Shown here piece by piece: positions 1 through 6,599 of a stretch of DNA of 39,468 nucleotides. Source of the DNA: Planctomycetota bacterium. Its GTDB lineage: Bacteria; Planctomycetota; Phycisphaerae; SM23-33. Every line of letters begins with the position of its first letter. Position 1 is the first letter of the stretch. The stretch spans positions 1 to 39,468 of the forward strand of contig JAAYCO010000205.1 in NCBI GenBank assembly GCA_012729725.1, written 5' to 3'. The notes below the pieces were generated by a model. That model ran no database searches. It was not told where the DNA came from and saw only the letters and a list, made by a program, of their open reading frames with translations. Position numbers and translations under genes: made by a program.

Positions 1-915
1 CGGCTTGCCGTTAAGCGCGATGATGATGTCCTTTGGCTCGAGGCCGGCCCGGGCGGCGGGGCCTTCGGGATCGATCTTCACCGCCATAACCGCCGGCTGC
101 TTGAGATTCAGCGCGTCAAGAAGATCCTTGGGCGCGGGGGCGTATTCCAGAACGCCGATCCAGGGCAGCCGCTTGCCGGGCGCGGGCGGGTCTTGAAGAA
201 CCTCAATGAATTCCTCAACGGGCACGAAATACCGCGACTCGTGCATCGACCGAACCGCGATGTTTCTGGGCTGGTCGCCGCTGACGATCTGCTGGATCAT
301 CGGCAGCTGCTGCTGAACTATGCCAATGGCCCTGCCTTGCTGGTTGAACACGGGCGAGCCCACATTGGTGAGGCTGCCGCCCGTGACAAACGCGGTTCTG
401 CCGGGAATCTGAAGGATGCTTGAAACATAGCCCACGCCGTAGAACGGCTCGTAACCCAGATTGGCGTCAAGCAGGGCAGCCGATGCGACCAGCTTGCCGG
501 CACTAAGGTCGGCGGTGGGTTCGAACTGGATGGCGTTCCACTTGAAAGGCCCCTCAACGTCGATGAAGGCAATGCCCGAAACAGGGTCCGCCGAGCGGAA
601 CTTGCCCTTGAGCGTTCCATCGAAACCGGGCACTACCACGTCAATCGCCGAAATAGTCTGCGAATTTATTCTCGGATCGAGCGCAAGGGTAATCAGCAAC
701 GCCTTCTCGCCGTCGGCTGCGACGCAAAAGCCCAGGCCCTCGACGTTGCCCGTCATCATCTCGTCGTGAAGTCGCACGCGAATCAGTGCAAGGGCATTGG
801 CGGATTTCGCGGCCACGGTCGCCACGATCGATTCGGTCGAAGCTGTGTTCTGGGCGCTCAGCGGCGCCGCCGACAGTGTTACCGCCAACAGAAACGTGCA
901 AAGGCGCAATGTCAT
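1..915 (-). CDS. Secreted HtrA-like PDZ protein with degenerate protease domain (partial, 3' end missing)
   Basis: The reading frame stays open from the ATG at 915 to the window edge, giving 305 residues of an unfinished protein. Residues 1-22 form a signal peptide ending near SAQ. Residues 23-225 resemble the double beta-barrel of HtrA/DegP trypsin-like proteases, and residues about 250-305 begin a PDZ domain (GPAARAGLEPKDIIIALNG). The usual N-terminal histidine motif of HtrA is not visible: the aligned stretch reads ADGEKALLITLAL. The usual GNSGGP serine loop has become NVGSPVFN. I infer a periplasmic scaffold or inactive protease rather than an active DegP. It is the last visible gene of the folK-lgt run and starts 4 bp after the lgt stop codon, so it is probably co-transcribed. 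Family call fairly firm; loss of activity is inferred. Confidence 0.75.
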   Translation of the reverse strand, partial: MTLRLCTFLLAVTLSAAPLSAQNTASTESIVATVAAKSANALALIRVRLHDEMMTGNVEGLGFCVAADGEKALLITLALDPRINSQTISAIDVVVPGFDGTLKGKFRSADPVSGIAFIDVEGPFKWNAIQFEPTADLSAGKLVASAALLDANLGYEPFYGVGYVSSILQIPGRTAFVTGGSLTNVGSPVFNQQGRAIGIVQQQLPMIQQIVSGDQPRNIAVRSMHESRYFVPVEEFIEVLQDPPAPGKRLPWIGVLEYAPAPKDLLDALNLKQPAVMAVKIDPEGPAARAGLEPKDIIIALNGKP

Positions 916-919
916 GACA

Positions 920-2308
920 TTATCCTTTTGTTGGGGACTTCTCTCTGGATCGACGCGCCGTCGCCGGTTCACGCACAGGTTCAGGCGCGGGCGGCGCCAT
1001 TCTTGCCGCGATCATCCAGAACGCCACGCCGCCGATAAGAATCAGCATCGAGCTTACCTGATTGTGCGTGAAAACCAGTTGAGAGAGGCTGTGGGCGTTG
1101 TCATCTCGCACAATCTCAAGGGCGAAACGAGTGATCGACTTGAGCACCATCATGGCCGCGAAGACCTGCCCGGCCTTTGGCCCGAGCCGGCTGTAGTACA
1201 ACAGCAACGCCGCTATCAGAAGCGCGTTGATTATGCCCAGCGGCTGGGCGGGCTTCACCGGCAGCGATTTCTGATCGGCGGCTATTCGCCACAGGTCGGC
1301 GCGGAGCCAGTCATTCGCAGCCGCTTTCTCGGTGTCGTCGAGCTTGGCGTCGTCATTCGTGTCGAACCGGCGAACGATGTCCGCGCGACGATCCTGGGAA
1401 TATGAGTAGAATTCATCGAAGGTCAGACTTCTGCTTCGCGTTTTGGCGAACGCCTCAGCCCTGGGCCAGGCCTCGCCGGAAACGATCGGGCCGTCCGACA
1501 AGCTCAGGCCCCGGCGCCAGTCGGCCTCGGTCATCAGCGCCCTGCCGCCGGTGAGCTTCAGAAACATCTCGTGCAACTGATCCTTGGACAGAAACGCGGT
1601 TCGCAACTGGTCGTCGCCTGCGTCCAGCTTGCCGTGCAGGTGCCGCGGGGGCATTGGCAATCCGCCGGCCAGCAGCCTGGGGTCTATGTCCGCTGCGGTA
1701 AGGCGTCCGGTGGCGAGCTGGTGCGCGAACACCGGGGAAGGGCTGTCCATGGCCGACGAAAACGGCCCTGGCGAGCCGTCGAGTTTCAGCAGAGGCCGGG
1801 AGAACATCGGAAACCGGATGGCAAACGGCGATGACTCGTCAGCCGGGCCCCCGAAGCAGCACCCGTTAAGGAAGCAGCCCGTCCGCCCGAACGCCAGGCC
1901 GATCATCAGGCAGGGGGCCAATATGTCGAGATACCGGCGGATCGAAAGCTTCTTCACCAGCAGGTAGCCCAGAGCCAGCAGCACCGCCAGCGCCACGCCG
2001 CCGTAGTAAATCAGCCCGCCGCTGGTGATGTTAAGAACCTCAACAAGCGGATTAGGATGATCGGAGAACGACCGCCAGTTCTCTATGACGAAGGCCAGCC
2101 GCGCGCCAAGAATGCCGCCGATGAGCCCCATCATGGCAAGGGCAGAGACGACCTGCTCGCTCGCGCCCGTCCTGGCGGCCCGCCGCTGCGCCAACCACAG
2201 GCTGGTGATGAAACCCAACACCATCATCAGCCCGTAACCGAAGATGCGGAGCGGAAACTCGCGTCCAAAGACGGTCAACGCGCCGAAGTCGATGATGATC
2301 TGATTCAT
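920..2308 (-). CDS. lgt: Prolipoprotein diacylglyceryl transferase with EF-hand-containing insert
   Basis: Lgt transfers diacylglycerol from phosphatidylglycerol to the cysteine of prolipoproteins in the inner membrane. The 462-residue product has the family core: an N-terminal membrane segment, SGGLIYYGG (residues 96-104), the signature GRTGCFLNG (141-149), and C-terminal membrane segments. Lgt is normally about 260-300 residues. The excess lies at roughly 199-355, between an AHQL motif (195-198), which matches the usual HPTQL, and the next membrane helix at 357-371. The insert carries an EF-hand-like loop, DTNDDAKLDDTE (316-327), with D316, N318, D320 and E327 in calcium-ligand positions, following an amphipathic helix. 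It should lie outside the membrane core, probably on the periplasmic side. The ATG lies 6 bp after the panD stop. Identity confident; calcium binding by the insert is inference. Confidence 0.9.
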   Translation of the reverse strand: MNQIIIDFGALTVFGREFPLRIFGYGLMMVLGFITSLWLAQRRAARTGASEQVVSALAMMGLIGGILGARLAFVIENWRSFSDHPNPLVEVLNITSGGLIYYGGVALAVLLALGYLLVKKLSIRRYLDILAPCLMIGLAFGRTGCFLNGCCFGGPADESSPFAIRFPMFSRPLLKLDGSPGPFSSAMDSPSPVFAHQLATGRLTAADIDPRLLAGGLPMPPRHLHGKLDAGDDQLRTAFLSKDQLHEMFLKLTGGRALMTEADWRRGLSLSDGPIVSGEAWPRAEAFAKTRSRSLTFDEFYSYSQDRRADIVRRFDTNDDAKLDDTEKAAANDWLRADLWRIAADQKSLPVKPAQPLGIINALLIAALLLYYSRLGPKAGQVFAAMMVLKSITRFALEIVRDDNAHSLSQLVFTHNQVSSMLILIGGVAFWMIAARMAPPAPEPVREPATARRSREKSPTKG

Positions 2309-2314
2309 TCGGGC

Positions 2315-2671
2315 CTAGAGCCTCCGCACGATGTGATTCTCTGAGTTCACCAGCACTACCGTTGGCGACATGGCCTTGGCCTCTTCCGGTGAAACATAAG
2401 CGCTGGCCATAACAATAACTCGGTCCCGCACGTGAACCAGTCTTGCGGCTGCGCCGTTAATGCAAACCATTCCGCTGCCTCTTGGTCCGCTAAGCACGTA
2501 AGTCTCGAACCGCTCGCCGTTATCGATGTCGGCGACGAGCACGAACTCGCCTTCATACACTCCGACGGCGTCGAGCAGATCCTGGTCTATCGTGATGGAT
2601 CCTATGTAGTCCAGGTCGGCGTCCGTAATGGTCGCCCGGTGGATCTTCGATCTTAACACCTTGATCAGCAT
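2315..2671 (-). CDS. panD: Aspartate 1-decarboxylase proenzyme
   Basis: PanD decarboxylates L-aspartate to beta-alanine, the substrate of PanC in pantothenate synthesis. The product is 118 residues, the usual size. The self-cleavage site G24-S25 lies in YIGSITID; cleavage creates the pyruvoyl cofactor. K9, Y22 and the RFETYVLSGPRGSG stretch, which supplies the conserved Arg54 and Tyr58, are all present. I chose the ATG at 2671 over an in-frame start 14 codons upstream because it begins the family-typical MLIKVLRSKIHRA and is preceded by a GGAAGG ribosome binding site. It follows panC by 52 bp and precedes lgt by 6 bp, so panC and panD form a cassette. Confidence 0.96.
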   Translation of the reverse strand: MLIKVLRSKIHRATITDADLDYIGSITIDQDLLDAVGVYEGEFVLVADIDNGERFETYVLSGPRGSGMVCINGAAARLVHVRDRVIVMASAYVSPEEAKAMSPTVVLVNSENHIVRRL

Positions 2672-2723
2672 TTTGTTGCGCCTTCCTTCCGTCTGGGGCC
2701 AGGACCCCTGCAAGTCATACAGA

Positions 2724-3590
2724 TTAGGAAGCCTTTGCGGCAGCGTCCACCAGAATGTTGTCTATAAGCCTCGCGCCCTGGAAACGAACCGCCAGCGCCA
2801 CAAGAACAGGTCCGTCGGGAACTTGTACGTCTTTGAGGGTGTCGGGGTGCACAACTTTGACATAATCGATCGCCCCGCCCGGCGCCTGTGCGGCGATCTT
2901 CGCCGCAATTGCCTCGATAATCGCACGCGAATCACGCACTCCCTCCAGGATCATTTCCCTGGCCAGTTCGAGCGACGCGTGCAGTGCAGGCGCCTGTGCG
3001 CGGTCTTCTTTGCTCAGTTTCGAGTTCCTGCTGGACATCGCCAGGCCGTCCGGCTCGCGCACGGTGGGGCAGGGCACTATCTCGATCGGAAAGTTCAGGT
3101 CGTCCACCATCCGCCGGATGATCGTAAGCTGCTGGAAGTCCTTCATGCCGAAGAACGCCTTGTCGCACCGGACGATGTTGAACAGCTTGGACACAACAGT
3201 GCAAACGCCGGTGAAGTGGCCGCTCCTGCTTGCTCCGCAGAGATTATCGCCCAGCGAGGCAATGCTGACGGTGGCCAAGGTCTGGCCGCGGGGATACATT
3301 TCTTCGACGCTGGGCATGAAAACGGCAGCAGCGCCGCCGGCCTGGCATCCTGCCAGGTCCTGCTCGGGCGTGCGCGGATACGTGGCGTAATCCTCGTTGG
3401 GGCCGAACTGCGTGGGGTTGACGAAGACGCTAACCACAACGCAACCGCACTCCTTCGCTGCCGCACGAATCAGACTGTAGTGGCCTTCATGCAGGTTGCC
3501 CATCGTTGGAACCAGGCCCACGCTCAATTGCCTCGCTCGGGCGGCCTGCACAAAATCCCGCACCTGCTGAATAGTCGTAAGAACCTTCAT
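2724..3590 (-). CDS. panC: Pantoate--beta-alanine ligase (pantothenate synthetase)
   Basis: PanC condenses pantoate and beta-alanine, using ATP via a pantoyl-adenylate, to form pantothenate in the cytoplasm. The 288-residue protein is full length. It shows the ATP-binding HIGH-type motif HEGH (34-37) in PTMGNLHEGH, the FFGMKDFQQ segment (147-154), which is strongly conserved in the family, and the KMSKS-like MSSRNSKLS (185-193). It starts 3 bp after the stop of the kinase gene and is followed by panD, which makes its beta-alanine substrate. panB is not in the window. Confidence 0.97.
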   Translation of the reverse strand: MKVLTTIQQVRDFVQAARARQLSVGLVPTMGNLHEGHYSLIRAAAKECGCVVVSVFVNPTQFGPNEDYATYPRTPEQDLAGCQAGGAAAVFMPSVEEMYPRGQTLATVSIASLGDNLCGASRSGHFTGVCTVVSKLFNIVRCDKAFFGMKDFQQLTIIRRMVDDLNFPIEIVPCPTVREPDGLAMSSRNSKLSKEDRAQAPALHASLELAREMILEGVRDSRAIIEAIAAKIAAQAPGGAIDYVKVVHPDTLKDVQVPDGPVLVALAVRFQGARLIDNILVDAAAKAS

Positions 3591-3593
3591 TCA

Positions 3594-4196
3594 TCATCCT
3601 GTCTTTTGCGGCAGGGCCGCACGAATCCGCTGAACAATTTCGCTGCACGCCGTCGGGCGGCGGAGATCCAGCTTCGTCGAATCCACCGAGATTACCGGGC
3701 ATTTCGCCTCAGCCGCCACCTTGGCGTACGAGGCTCGCATGCTGCACAGGAACGACTCGTCCATCGAGCGCTCAAAATCTCTGCCTCGCATCACCAGTCG
3801 ATTGAGCAGCGTGCTGTTGTCCGCCTCAAGGTGCACCAACACGTCCGGCGCGCGAACGAGCCCTGCCATTCGCATTGCTATGGGTTCATAAAACCGGTAA
3901 TCGTCGCAACTGAGCCGCAGGCGGGCGAAAATGAGATCCTGAGCCCACCCGTAATCGCTCACCAGTATGCCGCCGTCCGCCTTTGCGTGGGAGAGTTGAC
4001 TGACCCTCGAAACCAGAAAGTAAAGCTGCGCGGGCAGCCTGGCTGCGTCGCTGCCGACATATGAATCAGCCAGAAACGGATTATTCACATAATCCTCGCG
4101 AGCAAGATTTGCCGGCAGCAGGTTGCACAGGTTCTCGGCGAGCGTGGTTTTTCCCGCAGCCGGGGGCCCGATAATGCTTACCAGCGCGCCGTTCAC
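3594..4196 (-). CDS. Deoxynucleoside kinase family protein
   Basis: Members of this family phosphorylate deoxynucleosides to 5'-monophosphates in the salvage pathway. With a GTG start at 4196 the product is 200 residues. It has a P-loop GPPAAGKTT (10-18), then an acidic residue followed by NNPFLADSY and AQLYFLVSR, matching the family pattern E..NPFL..FY..LQ..FL..R. Near the C terminus is LLNRLVMRGRDFE, which matches the RGR..E lid. The usual DRS motif reads DYG (81-83), so activity or substrate choice may differ. The GTG overlaps the folK stop as GTGA, indicating translational coupling; a longer ATG start at 4256 would lie inside folK. Kinases of this family next to folK are known in other bacteria. 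Confidence 0.82.
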   Translation of the reverse strand: MNGALVSIIGPPAAGKTTLAENLCNLLPANLAREDYVNNPFLADSYVGSDAARLPAQLYFLVSRVSQLSHAKADGGILVSDYGWAQDLIFARLRLSCDDYRFYEPIAMRMAGLVRAPDVLVHLEADNSTLLNRLVMRGRDFERSMDESFLCSMRASYAKVAAEAKCPVISVDSTKLDLRRPTACSEIVQRIRAALPQKTG

Positions 4197-4666
4197 TTTC
4201 TCGCCTCCAGCCGGGCAAGCAGTTCGCTTGCCGTCGCTTCGAGCACCGGGTGCCATGCATGCGGGGCTATCATGACCAGCGGGGCAAGCACAAAACGCCT
4301 CTGGTGCATGAGCGGATGCGGGATAATCAGTTCGGGAGTATCAACCACCATGTCGCCCATCAGGAGTATATCCAGATCGCACGTTCTAGGCCCCCAGCGC
4401 GGTTCAAGTTCACGATTCCTGCCGAGGCTTCTTTCTATGTCGTGCAGGCTCTCAAGCAGCCGGGCGGGCGCAAGCGATGTTCGAATTTCCATCGCGGCGT
4501 TGAGATATGCATCCTGAGAGGCCGGGCCGCCGACCGGGGCCGTCTCGATTGCCTCGGATACCTTGATCACGCTTGCGCGCTCCAGGGCGTCGAGGCGGGC
4601 GAGGGCCGATTTCATCGTCGAATGCCGGTCTCCGACGTTGCTTCCAAACGCTATGTATGCCGTCAC
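4193..4666 (-). CDS. folK: 2-amino-4-hydroxy-6-hydroxymethyldihydropteridine pyrophosphokinase
   Basis: FolK (HPPK) transfers pyrophosphate from ATP to hydroxymethyldihydropterin in folate synthesis. The 157-residue product starts at a GTG with the family-typical YIAFGSNVGDR. It has the PRTCDLDILL motif, in which D97 and D99 bind magnesium, and IPHPLMHQRRFVLAPL (116-131). The frame stays open far upstream opposite rpsA, but that part has no family similarity, so the GTG at 4666 is the sensible start. It is the first gene of the minus-strand run and its stop overlaps the kinase start by 4 nt. A good promoter match lies immediately upstream. Confidence 0.93.
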   Translation of the reverse strand: MTAYIAFGSNVGDRHSTMKSALARLDALERASVIKVSEAIETAPVGGPASQDAYLNAAMEIRTSLAPARLLESLHDIERSLGRNRELEPRWGPRTCDLDILLMGDMVVDTPELIIPHPLMHQRRFVLAPLVMIAPHAWHPVLEATASELLARLEARK

Positions 4667-4678
4667 TTCCACCAGAAG

Positions 4679-4707
4679 ATTAAACCATGGTCCGCATCTG
4701 ATGACAA
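4679..4707 (-). promoter_or_regulatory. Candidate sigma70-type promoter of the folK operon
   Basis: Read on the minus strand, a -35 box TTGTCA (4707-4702, five of six consensus bases) and a -10 box TTTAAT (4684-4679, five of six) are separated by 17 bp. The expected transcription start near 4672 is only about six bases before the folK GTG at 4666, so the transcript would be nearly leaderless. No experimental support is possible from sequence alone. Confidence 0.5.
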
Positions 4708-4748
4708 ACGCATTGTGCCGCCTGAAACACCGCGGGGAGTTTCTTGCA

Positions 4749-4777
4749 TTGTCGTCGGCGATTAGTTGGGTTAAGAT
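4749..4777 (+). promoter_or_regulatory. Candidate promoter of rpsA
   Basis: TTGTCG (4749-4754) and TAAGAT (4772-4777) are separated by 17 bp, each matching four of six consensus bases. The start would fall near 4784, giving a leader of about 45 nt before the rpsA ATG. It is divergent from the folK promoter, with about 40 bp between the two -35 boxes. Confidence 0.4.
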
Positions 4778-4828
4778 TGTGGGATCGTTTATTGTTACGA
4801 CACGTGATGATGAGCAAAGGTTTTTCGA

Positions 4829-6307
4829 ATGGCTGACAACGGTAAGAAGAAAGAGATCTTTCATCCCGGTTCCAACCTTGACCCCGAGCTTCAGCGCGAG
4901 CTGGACGAGGCGCTGGAAGGCATGAGTCTTGAGGATGTGCTTGCCGCCGAAGAAGAAAAGGAACGCACGCCGGCGGGGGCGGGCAAGGGCGTCAAGCGCG
5001 GAGTAGTCGCCGGCATTCAGGGCGACTTCATCTTCGTGGACATGGGCGGCAAGAGCCAGGGCCTTCTGCCGGCAACACAGTATGGCGACGATGAGCCGCT
5101 GCCCGCCGTCGGCGACTCGATCGAGGTGACCATTCAAGGCTTCGACAGGGCAGAGGGCCTGCTGATGCTGTCGCGCAAGGGCGCCATCCTCGCCGCGACC
5201 TGGGAAAACCTCTCCGAAGGCCAGGTTGTCGAGGCCCGCGTTACCGACCACAACAAGGGCGGGCTTGAACTGTCGATTCAGGGCATCCGCGCGTTCATGC
5301 CCATCAGCCAGATAGAAATGTTCCGCATCGACGACCTCGCGCCGTATGTCGGAAGAACGCTTCAGTGCCAGGTGACGGAACTGAGCGAAGAAGACGACCG
5401 CGTTATTGTCTCGCGCCGCGCCATTCTCGAAATCGAGGCCGAGCAGGCTCGCGAAAAGGCATGGCAGGAAATCGCCGAAGGCCAGATCGTCTCCGGCGTT
5501 GTTCGCAGCATCATGCCCTACGGCGCGTTTGTCGACATCGGCGGCCTCGACGGCCTGCTGCACGTCGGCGACATGAGCTTCGCCCGCGTGGAAGATCCGC
5601 AAACCATCGTCACCGAAGGCCAGAAGATTCAGGTGAAGGTGCTCAAGGTCGACCGTGAGGCAAGGCGCATATCGCTGGGCCTCAAGCAGACCATGCCCGA
5701 CCCGTGGAGCATGGCGCCAACAAAGTACCATCTCGAAGAAGTTATCACCGGCAAAGTGACCCGGCTGGCGGATTTCGGCGCTTTTGTTGAACTCGAACCC
5801 GGCATTGAGGGCCTTGTGCCCATTGGCGAGATGACCTACGAACGCCGGCTCAAGCACCCAAGCGAAGTCCTTAAGGCAGGCGACATGGTGCGGGCCAAGA
5901 TCATGAGCATCACGCCCGAGACAAAGCGAATCAGCCTGTCGCTTAAGCGGGTTGGCGCCGACCCGTGGATGGGCGCATCGGCCCGCTGGCCTTCCGGAAG
6001 CATCGTGCAGGGCGTGGTGAAACGAATTGCCGATTTCGGCGCGTTCGTCGAACTCACCGGCGGCGTCGAAGGTCTGGTTCACATCAGCGAACTGTCCGGC
6101 GAGCGAGTCCGCGCGGTGTCGGATGTGGCCCGCGAAGGCCAGCTTGTCACCGTCAAGGTTCTGGAGGTTGACGAGGAAAAGCACCGCATTTCTTTGTCCA
6201 TCAAGCAGGCTGCGGGGCAGACCGAAGAAGCCGCCGTTCAGGAAGAACAGGCCCAGCCCGCCCCGGTCAGGAAACGCAAGAAACCGCTCAAGGGCGGCCT
6301 TGACTGA
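4829..6307 (+). CDS. rpsA: 30S ribosomal protein S1-like RNA-binding protein, five S1 domains
   Basis: S1 binds mRNA and helps place it on the 30S subunit. The 492-residue product contains five S1 (OB-fold) repeats at about 53-116, 131-198, 217-287, 304-374 and 389-459. The last three are the best preserved, with the GAFVDIGG/GAFVEL and RISLSLK signatures. Enterobacterial S1 has six domains; shorter forms are common in other phyla. Residues 1-50 are acidic and probably flexible, and the C terminus is basic (RKRKKPLKGG). The ATG follows a weak AAAGG site. It stands alone: a terminator hairpin follows at 6363 and folK is divergent. A paralogous S1-domain protein cannot be fully excluded. Confidence 0.9.
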   Translation: MADNGKKKEIFHPGSNLDPELQRELDEALEGMSLEDVLAAEEEKERTPAGAGKGVKRGVVAGIQGDFIFVDMGGKSQGLLPATQYGDDEPLPAVGDSIEVTIQGFDRAEGLLMLSRKGAILAATWENLSEGQVVEARVTDHNKGGLELSIQGIRAFMPISQIEMFRIDDLAPYVGRTLQCQVTELSEEDDRVIVSRRAILEIEAEQAREKAWQEIAEGQIVSGVVRSIMPYGAFVDIGGLDGLLHVGDMSFARVEDPQTIVTEGQKIQVKVLKVDREARRISLGLKQTMPDPWSMAPTKYHLEEVITGKVTRLADFGAFVELEPGIEGLVPIGEMTYERRLKHPSEVLKAGDMVRAKIMSITPETKRISLSLKRVGADPWMGASARWPSGSIVQGVVKRIADFGAFVELTGGVEGLVHISELSGERVRAVSDVAREGQLVTVKVLEVDEEKHRISLSIKQAAGQTEEAAVQEEQAQPAPVRKRKKPLKGGLD

Positions 6308-6362
6308 CAGAGCTCACGCAATCCGCTGACAAATTGCCCATCCAAACGCGACGCGAGAAACT

Positions 6363-6386
6363 CCGCATTGCCATGCGGCGCTTTTT
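6363..6386 (+). terminator. Rho-independent terminator after rpsA
   Basis: A perfect 6-bp stem CCGCAT/ATGCGG (6363-6368 with 6373-6378) closes a TGCC loop and is followed by CGCTTTTTG. It lies 55 bp downstream of the rpsA stop codon. Confidence 0.65.
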
Positions 6387-6465
6387 GCGTCGTGCTGGTT
6401 TGGTCGTTGGATGTGTTCCGTGCCGATTCCTGAGATTAGTCTTGCCATCACGCACGTCTTCTGAG

Positions 6466-6493
6466 TTGCTTATAATTGCTACCGAACTATAAT
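6466..6493 (+). promoter_or_regulatory. Candidate promoter of the MFS-HEAT gene
   Basis: A perfect -10 box TATAAT (6488-6493) is preceded at 16 bp by TTGCTT (6466-6471). The surrounding 6460-6505 stretch is clearly AT-rich for this genome. The start would lie near 6500, leaving about 100 nt of leader before the GTG at 6600. Confidence 0.5.
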
Positions 6494-6599
6494 ATAAACT
6501 AATAGGGCCGCCAGGCCAAAAGGGCATGTATTTGCAGGGACGGTTTCTTTCGTCAACAAGCATGCGATCCGGGCGAGCGGCGGTTCGTAGAACAGAATC

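Noticed and set aside
2628-4064. A 478-codon plus-strand frame opposite panC and the kinase gene
   Set aside because: It is antisense to two well-supported genes and shows no domain or sensible composition.
4193-6184. A 663-codon open frame on the minus strand extending folK upstream across rpsA
   Set aside because: Only the last 157 residues resemble a protein family; the rest is antisense to the S1 repeats and arises from GC-rich codon bias.
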